Origin: Christensenellaceae bacterium
Lineage (GTDB): Bacteria > Bacillota > Clostridia > Christensenellales > CAG-138
Direction of reading: 5' to 3'
Assembly: GCA_031261085.1 (NCBI GenBank)
Contig: JAISKB010000004.1
Coordinates: 124,001-188,000, forward strand
DNA length: 64,000 nt
A program made the translations under genes and the position numbers. Below, in pieces: positions 50,459 through 60,438 of the stretch (position 1 is the stretch's first letter; each line of letters begins with the position of its first letter). The notes under the pieces were generated by a model that was given only the letters and a program-made list of their open reading frames with translations, did not search any database and was not told the origin of the DNA.

Positions 50459-51088
50459 CTATTCCCGGCCGGCGATCATCTGTTTGGTTTTCATAAGCCG
50501 TATGAGGTTGCCGCGCTCGTTTTCATCGAGCTTCATGGTGATTTGGCGTATCGCCTCATCGTATTGCGGTATCATCACATACTCCAGCGCGTTTACGCGG
50601 CGGCGGGTCTTTTCGATTTCGTCGGCCAGCCGGTTGCAAACCTTTTCTACCTCGGCCAGTTCCATGAGCATCGGCAGCGCTTCGGAAAATATCTGCACCG
50701 CGCCATCGAGCTCGGCGCTGGTGGTCATAAAGCCATAGGGGTAGCTGAAGCCTTCGGCGGCGGCCAAGCGCAGCTGCGGCACCTCGATGGAAAGCACATG
50801 CTGCACGCCCGCTTCCACCGTTGCGGGCCGCGCGGGGTAGCACAGCGCTTCCTCCACCGCCTCGGCGCTCATGGTGGCGCGGGCCAGCACAAAGCGCTGC
50901 ATGGCCGCGGCCAGCTTCTCTTCGACCTGCTCGCGCAGCACGCGGTTGCGCCGCACATAAATGATGAACCGGCGCACCAATTCATCGCGCTTATCCTTCA
51001 TGAGCTTATGCCCGCGCACGGCCACCTTCTTTTTCCTCTTCAGGTTGGAAAGCTCCATGCGGGTGGGCTTTACTTGCAGCGTGACCAT
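50459..51088 (-). CDS. ntpD: V-type ATPase subunit D (central stalk)
   Basis: 209 aa. The subunit D family forms the long coiled-coil rotor shaft inside the A3B3 head. The N-terminus VKPTRMELSNLKRKKKVAVRGHKLMKDKRDEL and the C-terminal helix NALEYVMIPQYDEAIRQITMKLDENER are diagnostic. It is the last gene of the operon, 3 bases after ntpB, and is followed by a terminator. Confidence 0.96.
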   Translation of the reverse strand: MVTLQVKPTRMELSNLKRKKKVAVRGHKLMKDKRDELVRRFIIYVRRNRVLREQVEEKLAAAMQRFVLARATMSAEAVEEALCYPARPATVEAGVQHVLSIEVPQLRLAAAEGFSYPYGFMTTSAELDGAVQIFSEALPMLMELAEVEKVCNRLADEIEKTRRRVNALEYVMIPQYDEAIRQITMKLDENERGNLIRLMKTKQMIAGRE

Positions 51089-51091
51089 GGA

Positions 51092-52474
51092 CTAAGCCTC
51101 CTCTTTTTTAGGGAGATAGGTATCCAAATAGGCATCCTTAATGCGCTTGAGCTCGCTGCGCGGCAGTATGGATAGCAGCTTCCAGCCAATATCCAGCGTC
51201 TCTTCGATGGAGCGGTTGGTATAGTAGCCCTGGGATATATACCGGCTCTCAAACGCGTCGGAAAACCGCGCGTATAGTTTATCCACATCGCTCAGCGCGG
51301 CGTCGCCCAATATCACCGCCAGCTCCTTTGCGTCCTTCCCGCGGGAATAGGCGGCGAACAGCTGGTTCATGGTGTCGGCGTGATCCTCGCGGGTTTTGCC
51401 CTTGCCGATGCCCTTATCCTTTAAGCGGGAAAGCGAGGGCAGCACGTTGATGGGCGGCGTGATGCCGCGGCGGTGCAGGTCCCTCGAAAGTATAATCTGC
51501 CCCTCGGTGATATAGCCGGTCAGGTCGGGGATGGGGTGGGTAATGTCGTCCTCCGGCATGGAGAGTATGGGGATCATCGTGATGGAGCCGGGGTTGCCCT
51601 TTATGCGCCCGGCCCGCTCATACATGGTGGCCAGGTCGGTATATAGGTAGCCCGGGTACCCGCGGCGGCCCGGCACCTCTTTGCGCGCGGCGGATACCTC
51701 GCGCAGCGCCTCCGCGTAGTTGGTGATATCGGTGATGATGACCAGCACATGCATGCCCAGATCATATGCCAAATACTCCGCGGCGGTAAGCGCCATGCGC
51801 GGCGTGGCAATGCGCTCTATGGCCGGGTCGTTTGCCAGATTGATGAACGTGACGGTGCGGTCTATCGCGCCGGTGGCGCGAAAATCGCTGATGAAAAAAT
51901 CCGCCTCCTCAAAGGTGATGCCCACGGCGGCAAATACCACCGCAAAGCTTTCATCGGTGCCCCGCACGCGGGCCTGCCGGGCTATTTGCGCGGCCAGGTT
52001 GGCATGCGGCAGCCCGCTGCCCGAAAACACCGGCAGCTTTTGCCCGCGCACCAGCGTATTGAGCCCATCGATGGCGGAGATGCCGGTTTGTATAAACTCG
52101 TTGGGATAATCCCGCGCGGTGGGGTTTATGGGCGCGCCGTTTATATTCAGCATCTTTTCGGGCAGCAGCGCGGCGCCGCCATCCTTGGGGCGGCCCATGC
52201 CGTCAAACACGCGGCCCAGCATATCCGGCGCTACGCCCAGCTCGATGGAGCGGCCCAAAAACCGCGCCTTGGAATCGGATATCCTAAGCCCCTGCGAGCC
52301 CTCAAACAGCTGGAGCAGCGCCTTATCGCCCTGTACCTCCAGCACGCGGCCGCGGCGGATTTCGCCGCTCGCCTGCTCTATTTCGACCAGCTCATCGTAC
52401 TTAACGCCCTCCACCTTTTCGACCATCATCAAGGGGCCGGCTACTTCGTTGATTGTGCGGTATTCTTTACGCAT
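51092..52474 (-). CDS. ntpB: V-type ATPase subunit B (non-catalytic)
   Basis: 460 aa, the regulatory head subunit. Motifs: [29 protein letters not shown] at the N-terminus, [39 protein letters not shown]-type core (the P-loop is degenerate, as usual for B) and [19 protein letters not shown]. The start overlaps the end of ntpA by 8 bases. B alternates with catalytic A subunits in the hexamer. Confidence 0.97.
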   Translation of the reverse strand: MRKEYRTINEVAGPLMMVEKVEGVKYDELVEIEQASGEIRRGRVLEVQGDKALLQLFEGSQGLRISDSKARFLGRSIELGVAPDMLGRVFDGMGRPKDGGAALLPEKMLNINGAPINPTARDYPNEFIQTGISAIDGLNTLVRGQKLPVFSGSGLPHANLAAQIARQARVRGTDESFAVVFAAVGITFEEADFFISDFRATGAIDRTVTFINLANDPAIERIATPRMALTAAEYLAYDLGMHVLVIITDITNYAEALREVSAARKEVPGRRGYPGYLYTDLATMYERAGRIKGNPGSITMIPILSMPEDDITHPIPDLTGYITEGQIILSRDLHRRGITPPINVLPSLSRLKDKGIGKGKTREDHADTMNQLFAAYSRGKDAKELAVILGDAALSDVDKLYARFSDAFESRYISQGYYTNRSIEETLDIGWKLLSILPRSELKRIKDAYLDTYLPKKEEA

Positions 52475-54242
52475 CCTCGTTACCTCCCTCGGTCAAGGCG
52501 CTTATATCTTTGCCAAGCCGCGCCAGCAGCGCTTTATACTGCGCTTCGCACTCCGCTTCGGGCACATATTTATAGCGGCCTATATCCTCGCGCACCGGCA
52601 GGGACGAAAGCTTTGCAAAGGACGCATCCTTGCCCAGCGCATCCAGGCCCATTTCGTAATAAGAAATGATGAGCTTTAGCAGCATATACTGCTTGTGGGG
52701 CGACGAATAGGTATCCACCTCGTGGAAGGCGTTTTGATGCAGGTAATCCTCGCGGATGGAGCGGGTGGCCTCCAGCGTAAGCCTATCCTTAAAGCTGAGC
52801 GCGTCTATGCCTACCAGGCGCACGATCTCCTCGAGCTCGCTCTCCTCCTGCAGCATAACCATCGTCCTTTGCACCAAATCGCTCCAGCCCGCGTTCACCT
52901 CTTTGTTGAACCAGTCGTTGAGCCTATCCTGGTAGAGCGAGTAGCTCTGCAGCCAGTCGATAGCCGGGAAGTGGCGGGCATACGCCAGCTTGGCGCTCAG
53001 CCCCCAAAATACCTTTACCGTGCGGAGCGTCGCCTGCGAAACCGGCTCACTGATATCGCCGCCCGGCGGTGAGACCGCGCCTATGGCGGTGACCGCCCCG
53101 GTTCTACCCTCGCTGCCCAGCGTAACCACCATGCCCGCGCGCTCGTAGAACTCCGCCAAGCGGCTGCCCAAATAAGCGGGGTAGCCCTCCTCGCCCGGCA
53201 TCTCCTCGAGGCGGCCGCTCATCTCGCGCAGCGCCTCGGCCCAGCGGGAGGTGGAATCCGCCATGATGGCCACCTTATAGCCCATATCGCGGAAGTATTC
53301 GGCGATGGTGATGCCGGTGTAAATGGAGGCTTCCCGCGCCGCCACCGGCATGTCGGAGGTGTTGGCTATGAGCACGGTGCGCTTCATGAGCGAAAGCCCG
53401 GTGCGGGGGTCCTTAAGCTCGGGGAACTCCATGAGCACATCCGTCATTTCGTTGCCGCGCTCGCCGCAGCCCACATATACGATAATATCGGCATCCGCCC
53501 ACTTGGCCAGCTGATGCTGCACCACGGTTTTGCCGCTGCCGAAGGGGCCGGGCACCGCCGCCACACCGCCCTTTGCCACCGGGAACAGCGTATCGATAAC
53601 GCGCTGGCCGGTGATCATAGGCTCGCTGGGCGCCAATTTTTGGGCATAGGGGCGGCCGCGGCGTACAGGCCACTTTTGCAGCATGGGCAGCGCCACCTCC
53701 CCCTCCTTTGTTTTGAGCTTGGCAATGGGGGTAACGATGTTATAATCGCCCTCGGCAATGTGGGTAAGCTCGCCCAAAGCACCGGGCGGCACCAGCACCT
53801 TGTGCAGCACCGCCTCGGTTTCCTGCACGGTGCCCAATATATCCCCGGCCTGCAGCTGGTCGCCCACCTTGGCCACCGGCACAAAGTGCCACAGCTTTTG
53901 GTGGTCGAGCGAATCCACCACGATGCCGCGGGTAATGCGATCGCCCAGCTGTTCTTTTATTTTAGCCAGCGGGCGCTGTATGCCATCGTAAATCGCTTCT
54001 ATAAGCCCCGGCGCCAGCTCGACCGAAAGCGGCGCGCCGGTGCTCTCCACAGGTTCGCCGGGGCCTATGCCGCCGGTTTCTTCGTATACCTGTATAGAAG
54101 CCTTATCGCCGTGCAGCTCGATGACCTCGCCTATCAGCTTTTTGTCGGATACGCGCACAACGTCATACATCTGCACATCCGCCATGCCGCTCGCCACGAT
54201 TAAGGGCCCGGAAACCTTGACTATAGTGCCTTGTGTTGCCAT
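52467..54242 (-). CDS. ntpA: V-type ATPase subunit A (catalytic)
   Basis: 591 aa, the catalytic head subunit. It has the P-loop [17 protein letters not shown], the non-homologous insertion typical of V/A-type A subunits after residue 120, [19 protein letters not shown], and [21 protein letters not shown]-like sequence (here [11 protein letters not shown]). The ATG directly follows the ntpF stop. Coupled to Na+ or H+ transport through the stalk; direction (ATP synthesis or hydrolysis) cannot be read from sequence. Confidence 0.98.
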   Translation of the reverse strand: MATQGTIVKVSGPLIVASGMADVQMYDVVRVSDKKLIGEVIELHGDKASIQVYEETGGIGPGEPVESTGAPLSVELAPGLIEAIYDGIQRPLAKIKEQLGDRITRGIVVDSLDHQKLWHFVPVAKVGDQLQAGDILGTVQETEAVLHKVLVPPGALGELTHIAEGDYNIVTPIAKLKTKEGEVALPMLQKWPVRRGRPYAQKLAPSEPMITGQRVIDTLFPVAKGGVAAVPGPFGSGKTVVQHQLAKWADADIIVYVGCGERGNEMTDVLMEFPELKDPRTGLSLMKRTVLIANTSDMPVAAREASIYTGITIAEYFRDMGYKVAIMADSTSRWAEALREMSGRLEEMPGEEGYPAYLGSRLAEFYERAGMVVTLGSEGRTGAVTAIGAVSPPGGDISEPVSQATLRTVKVFWGLSAKLAYARHFPAIDWLQSYSLYQDRLNDWFNKEVNAGWSDLVQRTMVMLQEESELEEIVRLVGIDALSFKDRLTLEATRSIREDYLHQNAFHEVDTYSSPHKQYMLLKLIISYYEMGLDALGKDASFAKLSSLPVREDIGRYKYVPEAECEAQYKALLARLGKDISALTEGGNEDA

Positions 54243-54578
54243 CTATTTCTCCTCCGCAAAAAGAATATCCGTACCAATCGCCTTTTCGACATTGGCTTTG
54301 ATGTTGGCCATCGATACCCCGGATGCGCCGTGCGAATCCGGTATGGGGATAATGGCCGGGTAGGTTTCGGTTTTATATTTTTCGACCGCTTCGCCGCAGG
54401 CCGCAAACAACGGCTCCGTGATGAAGATGACTTTATATTCCTGCCGCGCCAGGCGATGTATGAGGTGCGAAACCTTATCGGCATCCGTCTCGTCAAACAC
54501 CCTTAGGCCCACAGCCTTGGCCAGCAATACGGAGTCGCGGTCGCCTATGATTGCAATATCCGCCCGTTTATCAGCCAT
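54243..54578 (-). CDS. V-type ATPase subunit F (central stalk; NtpG position)
   Basis: 111 aa from ATG at 54578, which overlaps the ntpC stop; the ORF track begins three residues earlier. DIAIIGDRDSVLLAKAVGLRV at the N-terminus and IPIPDSHGASG near the C-terminus are typical of the F family (called NtpG in Enterococcus hirae). It binds subunit D in the rotor. Between C and A, as in E. hirae. Confidence 0.93.
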   Translation of the reverse strand: MADKRADIAIIGDRDSVLLAKAVGLRVFDETDADKVSHLIHRLARQEYKVIFITEPLFAACGEAVEKYKTETYPAIIPIPDSHGASGVSMANIKANVEKAIGTDILFAEEK

Positions 54579-55551
54579 ACAACTCACGCAGCCTTTCTGT
54601 AATCACGCTCTCAAGCAGCCCGTTGCGCTTGGCCGTGAGCACCAGCCGCACGCAAAGCGCCTCCTGCTCCCGGGCCAGCACATACCCTATGACGGGCGCG
54701 ATGCTCTCGTTATCGAACTTTGCGCCGGCGCACTTGCGTATGAGGTAATTATCCCTCTCGCGCTCCAGCACATGCAGTCCCTCGCCCTTGCCCAGCGCCT
54801 CGAACGCGCGCAAGATGCCCTCCCGCGCGCTGCCGGTGGCAATCAACCGCCCCACGCCCTCGATGGGCGCTTCCAACGCCGCCGCCAAGCGGGAATGCGG
54901 TATTTCCCCCGCGGGCAGCAGCGCGGCGCGCAGCCCTTGCGCATCGCCGTGCATGGCCCGCATCCGCAGCAATATGAGCACGTTGTCAAAATCGGCCCGC
55001 GCTTTAAAATAGCCCACCACAAACGGGTCTTTCGTATCGTAGGCATATTGTACATACGCCCCGTCCAAGGCCGTGGATATCCGCGCCGGGTCCACCCCGC
55101 CCGCAAAGCTCTGCTCCAAAGCGTCCAGCGCCCCGCGGAAGATATCCGGCAGGCCGCGATAATCCGTCGTTTCTACCATGTGCTTAAGCACGCCCGGGTC
55201 ATAAACGCCACCCTGCATCAGCGCGGGCGCCTCCTTGCCCTGCGTAAGCCGCAGCTTTAACAGCAGCTTTAGGTTATGCACATCGGCCTTCATCAAAAAA
55301 ACATCCGTGAGCGTTGGCGCAAACGAAACCTCCCGCGCCAGCGTATAGGCGGCGTCCACCTCGTTGGCCACCATCCGCTCGGCATCCAGCAGCGTAGCAT
55401 CCGGCATGCCGCCATAGCCCACATCCAAAAGCTGGCGCAGGGCGTCTGGGCCGCTGCCCTCTATCATGCGCTGCAGCCTGTCGCGGCCGAGCAAGTCCTT
55501 TTCGTGGCAGCGTATGCGCGATATGCCGTAAATGGCGCTGCTCTGTGGCAT
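54571..55551 (-). CDS. ntpC: V-type ATPase subunit C (stalk-to-rotor-ring connector)
   Basis: 326 aa, almost entirely helical. It belongs to the C/d family, which caps the membrane rotor ring and takes the D-F shaft. ISRIRCHEKDLLGRDRLQRMIEG at the N-terminus and the ending REQEALCVRLVLTAKRNGL match the family. Overlaps the F-subunit gene. Confidence 0.93.
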   Translation of the reverse strand: MPQSSAIYGISRIRCHEKDLLGRDRLQRMIEGSGPDALRQLLDVGYGGMPDATLLDAERMVANEVDAAYTLAREVSFAPTLTDVFLMKADVHNLKLLLKLRLTQGKEAPALMQGGVYDPGVLKHMVETTDYRGLPDIFRGALDALEQSFAGGVDPARISTALDGAYVQYAYDTKDPFVVGYFKARADFDNVLILLRMRAMHGDAQGLRAALLPAGEIPHSRLAAALEAPIEGVGRLIATGSAREGILRAFEALGKGEGLHVLERERDNYLIRKCAGAKFDNESIAPVIGYVLAREQEALCVRLVLTAKRNGLLESVITERLRELYG

Positions 55552-55566
55552 ATGGCTACCTCTCTT

Positions 55567-56169
55567 TTATTGAAATAATATTTGGGCCACACCGGCCGTT
55601 TCGGCCCCGCGCAGGTCGCGCAATATCGCCTCAAACGAGCAGTTGATCTCGTACCCTTCCGCTATCAAAAAGAACCCGCCGCAAATACCCGGCCGGGGCT
55701 GGCCCAGCGTGAGCGCGGCCTTGCCCTTTTGCAGCAACGCGGCGTTTACGGCCGCGAGCAGCGGCTCTATGCGCGCCGCATCCGCCTGCGCGGGCTCCAC
55801 CCGTTCGCCGCCCTCGCTGTTTTCTTGCAGCAAGCGATTGAGCAACGCATCCCGCGCCGGCCCGCTTTCGCCGCCCAGCTGTTTTAGCGCCTCGTCGAAG
55901 GCCGCGTCCACCACAACGTGCTTTTGCGCAAGCGCGTACTTGCGGCTGTCCAGCTCGGCATTGGTGCGGCTGCGCTCGAGGATATCCGCATGGGCGCGCT
56001 TGGCGCGCTTGGCGGCGTCATCCTCTATGCGGCGCACTTCGGTTTCGGCGCGCTCCGCAACCACGGCGGCCTGCGCCTTCGCATCGGCTATCATGGAGTC
56101 GGCCTCCACGCGGGCGGAATCCAATATGCAGGACAGGAGCTTTTCGCCGTTGTTCAAATCGTTTGCCAT
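55567..56169 (-). CDS. ntpE: V-type ATPase subunit E (peripheral stalk)
   Basis: 200 aa. The N-terminal half is a charged coiled coil (ARVEADSMIADAKAQAAVV, RRIEDDAAKRAKR). The C-terminal half is a compact domain ending YEINCSFEAILRDLRGA, as in other E subunits (GGF...ID/N). It pairs with the H/G-type subunit at 58699-59007 to form the outer stalk. Confidence 0.93.
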   Translation of the reverse strand: MANDLNNGEKLLSCILDSARVEADSMIADAKAQAAVVAERAETEVRRIEDDAAKRAKRAHADILERSRTNAELDSRKYALAQKHVVVDAAFDEALKQLGGESGPARDALLNRLLQENSEGGERVEPAQADAARIEPLLAAVNAALLQKGKAALTLGQPRPGICGGFFLIAEGYEINCSFEAILRDLRGAETAGVAQILFQ

Positions 56170-56199
56170 ATCAAATCTCCCACAGTTCTTTCAAAAAGC

Positions 56200-56694
56200 T
56201 CAAACCTGCACGCCATTGACCATCAGGAAGGAGAACAGCAGCGCAAGCACCGCGTAGGTTTCTACCATGACGGTGAATATGAGCGCCTTGCCGGATTCTT
56301 CGGGGCGCTTGCCCACCAGCATGATGCCCGCCGCCGCGGTTTTGCCCTGCGCGATAGCCGAAAGGAACCCGCCAAACGCGGCAGGCAGCGCGGCGAAAAA
56401 CAGCTGCAGGCCCGCCGCTGTGGAAATAGCGGCGCCGCCGCCCCCCAGCAGGTGCGCCTTGGATGCGATGACGAAGCCTATCAGCAGGCCATAGATGCCC
56501 TGCGTACCCGGCAGCAGCTGCAGCACCAGCACCGAGCCGAACTTATCGGGATCCTCAGCGATAATCGCCGCACCGGCTTCACCGGCATGCCCCACGCCTA
56601 TAGCCGAGCCTATGCCCGCAAACATGGCGGAAAACACCGCCCCGGCCGCCGCCAAAAGCTGCCCGTTGCTGCCGATAAAATTGAAAAATGTCAT
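56200..56694 (-). CDS. ntpK: V-type ATPase rotor subunit K, Na+-site residues present
   Basis: 164-aa proteolipid with two fused hairpins (four membrane helices). Compared from memory with E. hirae NtpK, the Na+ ligands are in place: LPGTQ in helix 2 (L61, T64, Q65), Gln in SAIAQGKTAAAG (Q110) and Glu in VMVETYAVLA (E139). This suggests a Na+-translocating enzyme. The 85-base gap to ntpI is the largest in the operon. Confidence 0.95.
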   Translation of the reverse strand: MTFFNFIGSNGQLLAAAGAVFSAMFAGIGSAIGVGHAGEAGAAIIAEDPDKFGSVLVLQLLPGTQGIYGLLIGFVIASKAHLLGGGGAAISTAAGLQLFFAALPAAFGGFLSAIAQGKTAAAGIMLVGKRPEESGKALIFTVMVETYAVLALLFSFLMVNGVQV

Positions 56695-56779
56695 TGCCCT
56701 AACCCTCCAAATAGTATTAATTTCGATTGTATAGCGGTTAAATCGTATGTATCTTCAGCGAAGCCTCGCTGTATAAATG

Positions 56780-58702
56780 TTATTCCTTCGCTATTTCTAC
56801 ATGCCGGGGCGCATACTTAAGCGGGGTAAACACATTGCTGCCAACCTCGTAGAACTTGCCAAAAAACTCGACATATTGCAGCCGCGCCGTGTGTATGAAG
56901 CAGCCCAGCGTGCTGATTGCCATCATGAACAGATGCAGCCCTATCGAGAGCACCGCCGTAATGGCAAAGCCTATCGCGGTAAGCACGATGTTGCCCTTAA
57001 ACGCCGCAAACAGCATATCCCAGCACAGCGTGTTGAGCACCAGCCCAATCACCCCGGTAGAAAGCCCCAGCGCGAAAATACGCGCATATGACAGCACATC
57101 GCCCAGCCACGCGGTCACATCATAGAGCTTGCCCGCGCCGGATACAAACCGCCCCGGGGTAAAGCCCTTGGCCCGCCCGGAAAACAAAAATACCGCCGCC
57201 GCCGCGCCAATCGCCATCCATTGCCCCACCGTGGCCACCGCCTTGGGGAAGCCTACCGCGGGCGACGCCAGCATCAGCAGGCCGGATATGATGATCAGCC
57301 AGCAGAAGTTATCGATGATGGCCCCCCACCAATCCTTTTGCTGTATGCAGCGCCAGGTGGCGATGCACACCGCGAAGAACATATGCACGATGCCCAGCCC
57401 CGCGCACACGGCCAGCATGGGTATGGGCTGCGCCGCGGAGTCGATGAGCGGGAACCAGCTCGCAAACGGCAGGCCCTTAAATATATCGGGCCACGACATA
57501 CCGGCAAACGTGCCAAACAGCAGCCCCATAAATATGGTGGAAATGCCGCCCTGCAGCAGCACCCTGGCCAGCGATTCCATCATGCCCTTGGGCCTGATGA
57601 AGCGCAAAAACAAGTAGGCGCCCACCGCCAGCACGATGCCGTAGGCGGTATCCGAAAGCATCATGCCAAAAAAGATAAAATAGAACGGCGCAAACAGCGG
57701 CGTGCCATCGATGCCGCTTGCCGCCGGCATGGAATATAGGCCGGTGACCGCCTCGTAAGGGGCAATCAGCCTGGAATTTTTAAGCACCGTGGGCACATCG
57801 TCCTCCGGCCCCGGGTCGGCAAAGGCAATGTAATACTTGGAGGTCAGCCGCTCCAGCGTCTCGTGTATCAGCTCCGTCTGGTCGCTGCGCGCCCAGCCCT
57901 CCAGCAAAAACGTGGTGTGGGTGCCGCCCAGGCTGGCACACCCCACCGCCAGGTCGCGCTCTATAATGGCGGCGTCCTGCGCACAGCACAAGGCCGCGCG
58001 CTGTGCGCCCAGCGCGCCCAGCTCCGCAAGCAGCGCCTCTTCCTTTTGCGCCAGCGCCTCGATTTCGGCCGTTAAGGCCGTTATGTTTTGCTGCGGCGTA
58101 CCGCTAAGCTGCGGGAAGTTATATTCTTTAAACGCCATGTTTTTAAGCCTTGCCGTCACCTCGGCATAGGCCGGCGCCAAGCAGGCAATAAGCACGGCTC
58201 TGTCCTTTTCGCCGCCATATACCTCGGCCGCTGCGCCAAGCTCCTGTAACGCCTGCAGCCCCTCTTCGGGCAAAAAGCCCGTGATGTAACGTATGGATTC
58301 GGTAGCGTGGATACTTTCGATGCCGCTCGTGAGAGAGCGCCAAGGCTCCAGCGCCGCAATCAGCGCCCGCCGCTTATCGATATCGCCGCGCAGGCCGCCG
58401 CGCGCCCTGTCCAGCTCTTCCACCTGCTCGCACAGCTGCATCGCCGCGGGCAGCCCCTCCTTTAGCGCCTTGGCGCCATATATGGGCTTGGGCCCCAGGC
58501 CCGCTTTGGGCGCAAACGGCTTTAGCTGCTGCTGCGCGCTCTGCAGCCTTTGCACGCGGCTTTCGAGCAGCGGCAAATCGCCGCCCTCCGCCGTTTGGGA
58601 GGATAGTATTTCTACCGCGCCCAGCGCCTGCAATGCCCCGAGTATTGATTTTTCTTCGGATTTGAGCCCAAGCAGCGTGAGCCGTTTCATGGGTACAATC
58701 AT
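56780..58702 (-). CDS. ntpI: V-type ATPase subunit I (membrane stator, a-subunit)
   Basis: 640 aa. The N-terminal cytosolic half is a hairpin of long helices and a globular part (MIVPMKRLTLLGLKSEEKSILGALQALG). The C-terminal half has about seven to eight membrane segments, including PFYFIFFGMMLSDTAYGI and SYARIFALGLSTGVIGLVLN, where Arg lies opposite the rotor Glu. The ATG overlaps the stop of the H-subunit gene. Confidence 0.96.
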   Translation of the reverse strand: MIVPMKRLTLLGLKSEEKSILGALQALGAVEILSSQTAEGGDLPLLESRVQRLQSAQQQLKPFAPKAGLGPKPIYGAKALKEGLPAAMQLCEQVEELDRARGGLRGDIDKRRALIAALEPWRSLTSGIESIHATESIRYITGFLPEEGLQALQELGAAAEVYGGEKDRAVLIACLAPAYAEVTARLKNMAFKEYNFPQLSGTPQQNITALTAEIEALAQKEEALLAELGALGAQRAALCCAQDAAIIERDLAVGCASLGGTHTTFLLEGWARSDQTELIHETLERLTSKYYIAFADPGPEDDVPTVLKNSRLIAPYEAVTGLYSMPAASGIDGTPLFAPFYFIFFGMMLSDTAYGIVLAVGAYLFLRFIRPKGMMESLARVLLQGGISTIFMGLLFGTFAGMSWPDIFKGLPFASWFPLIDSAAQPIPMLAVCAGLGIVHMFFAVCIATWRCIQQKDWWGAIIDNFCWLIIISGLLMLASPAVGFPKAVATVGQWMAIGAAAAVFLFSGRAKGFTPGRFVSGAGKLYDVTAWLGDVLSYARIFALGLSTGVIGLVLNTLCWDMLFAAFKGNIVLTAIGFAITAVLSIGLHLFMMAISTLGCFIHTARLQYVEFFGKFYEVGSNVFTPLKYAPRHVEIAKE

Positions 58703-59007
58703 GCCTTTGCCCTCTCCAATATATAGGCGGCCGCGCCCGGAAGGCGCGCCATGGCCGCTTCCTTGGCGGCATCCGCCTCCCGCGCGTTCTTTTCGCGTAT
58801 CCCTTCGGCTATGCGCTTGCCCTCTTCCTCGGCGTTGCTCGCGGCGGCCTGCACCGCGGCCCGCCCCTGTGCGGCGGCCTGTTCTACTCGCTGCGCCGCG
58901 CGCGCGCCGGCCGCGGCGAGCAGCTCCCGCCCTTGCCGCTGCGCATCCTTTTTAAGCGCCGCCGCCTGCGCCTCGGCGTTGGTTACCTGTTCGATGATGG
59001 ATGGCAA
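58699..59007 (-). CDS. V-type ATPase subunit H/G-like (peripheral stalk; NtpF position)
   Basis: 102 aa, one Ala/Glu/Lys-rich helix that would form a coiled coil (AQAAALKKDAQRQGRELLAAAG...). It has the length and composition of the AhaH/NtpF peripheral stalk partner of subunit E. First gene of the operon; SD GGGAGG precedes ATG at 59007. Family assignment rests on position and composition because such helices diverge quickly. Confidence 0.85.
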   Translation of the reverse strand: MPSIIEQVTNAEAQAAALKKDAQRQGRELLAAAGARAAQRVEQAAAQGRAAVQAAASNAEEEGKRIAEGIREKNAREADAAKEAAMARLPGAAAYILERAKA

Positions 59008-59121
59008 AACCCTTTACCTCCCTAATAAAATATATGGTGATTAGGCATGGTGCCGTAACGGTTTAAAAACGCATTACGCGCAAAAAACGGCTTAACTGAT
59101 TTTTAACATAGATGTATATGT

Positions 59122-59150
59122 ATTGTACCTTGAATTTGGACTTGGGGCAA
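59122..59150 (-). promoter_or_regulatory. Promoter of the V-ATPase operon
   Basis: The minus strand reads TTGCCC, 17 bases, TACAAT. Start near 59115, leaving a leader of about 107 bases. Nothing else is evident between it and the upp terminator. Confidence 0.68.
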
Positions 59151-59221
59151 GCCAATTTGACAACTTTCTGCCAAAATTCCAATTAGATCAAAGAATTCTT
59201 GTCAAGGTTAATAAACGGAGC

Positions 59222-59262
59222 AAAAAAGCGCGGCTTCAAGAACCCCTCTTTAAAAGCCGCGC
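59222..59262 (-). terminator. Terminator after upp
   Basis: On the minus strand GCGCGGCTT pairs with AAGCCGCGC around a 17-base loop, followed by TTTTTT. It separates the upp cluster from the V-ATPase operon. Confidence 0.9.
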
Positions 59263-59288
59263 AAGCCATCCTTTGGTTGCCAACGGTT

Positions 59289-59918
59289 TTATTTCGTCCC
59301 AAACAGGCGGTCGCCCGCATCGCCAAGGCCGGGCACAATGTATCCATGGTCGTTGAGGTGGTCGTCTACCGCGGCGATAAACACATCCACATCCGGGTGC
59401 GCCGCCCGCACCGCTTTGATGCCCTCCGGCGCGGCGATGAGGCAAACCAGCTTCACGCTTTTGCTGCCGGCGCGCTTTACCACGTTGATGCCCGCCACCG
59501 CGGAACCGCCCGTGGCCAGCATAGGGTCTACGATGAAGATATCCCGCTCGCTGATATCCGGCGGCAGCTTGCAGTAATAATCCACAGGGGTGAGTGTTTC
59601 CGGGTCGCGGTAGAGGCCGATATGCCCCACCTTGGCCGCAGGGATTAACGAGAGCATACCATCCACCATGCCCAGCCCCGCGCGCAGTATGGGCACGATG
59701 CCCAGCTTTTTGCCCGAAAGCACCTGGGTTCTTGCCTCCGCCACCGGCGTTTTAACGGTGGTTTCGCTAAGGGTCAAGTCCCGCGTGGCTTCGTAGGTAA
59801 GCAGCATGGCCAGCTCGCTGACCAGTTCACGGAATTCCTTTGAGCCGGTTTTTTCATCGCGCAGCAGGGTAAGCTTGTGCTGCACCAACGGGTGGTTGAT
59901 AACCGTAACGTTTCCCAT
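59289..59918 (-). CDS. upp: Uracil phosphoribosyltransferase
   Basis: 209 aa, normal length. Pyrimidine salvage: uracil plus PRPP gives UMP. Motifs: [15 protein letters not shown] at the N-terminus, [13 protein letters not shown], the PRPP-binding loop [12 protein letters not shown], and the C-terminal [17 protein letters not shown] with the uracil-binding segment. Last gene of the minus-strand cluster; terminator downstream. The V-ATPase operon follows where many Firmicutes carry the F-type ATPase genes. Confidence 0.98.
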   Translation of the reverse strand: MGNVTVINHPLVQHKLTLLRDEKTGSKEFRELVSELAMLLTYEATRDLTLSETTVKTPVAEARTQVLSGKKLGIVPILRAGLGMVDGMLSLIPAAKVGHIGLYRDPETLTPVDYYCKLPPDISERDIFIVDPMLATGGSAVAGINVVKRAGSKSVKLVCLIAAPEGIKAVRAAHPDVDVFIAAVDDHLNDHGYIVPGLGDAGDRLFGTK

Positions 59919-59965
59919 AATTTTTCAATCCTTTCGATTTTAACACGCGCCCGTCCGTGATTGGG

Positions 59966-60409
59966 TTACCTCTCACTTTCGTAGCGCGTGATTTTATCTA
60001 TGCGGTTTTGATGCCGTCCGCCGGTGAAATCGGTGGCCAGCCATACGGCCACAATTTCTTTGGCAAGCTCTATGCCTATTATGCGCCCGCCCAGGGCGAG
60101 CATATTGCTGTCGTTGTGTTCGCGGGTAAGCCGCGCCATCAGCGGGTCGGTACACAGCGCGCAGCGTATGCCCTTCACCTTGTTGGCGGCGATGCTCACG
60201 CCTATGCCGGTGCCGCATATCACAATGCCCCTATCGGCTTCGCTCCGCGCCACCGCTTCCCCGCAGGGGAGGGCAAAGTCGGCATAGTCCACACTGCCGC
60301 TATCGTGGCAGCCCAAATCGACCACGCTGTGCCCCAGCCCTTGCAAAAACGGGATGAGAATTTGTTTATACTCATACCCGCCGTGATCGTTTGCTATCGC
60401 TATGTTCAT
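59966..60409 (-). CDS. rpiB: Ribose-5-phosphate isomerase B
   Basis: 147 aa. Interconverts ribose 5-phosphate and ribulose 5-phosphate. IAIANDHGGYEYK holds the phosphate-site Asp-His, GIVICGTGIGVSIAANK holds the catalytic Cys and anion hole, and REHNDSNMLALGGR is the family hallmark. LacA/LacB-type isomerases share the fold, but the setting between ywlE and upp matches rpiB (ywlF). Confidence 0.96.
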   Translation of the reverse strand: MNIAIANDHGGYEYKQILIPFLQGLGHSVVDLGCHDSGSVDYADFALPCGEAVARSEADRGIVICGTGIGVSIAANKVKGIRCALCTDPLMARLTREHNDSNMLALGGRIIGIELAKEIVAVWLATDFTGGRHQNRIDKITRYESER

Positions 60410-60438
60410 AGTATGCTCCTACGCTTCTATTCTATTTA

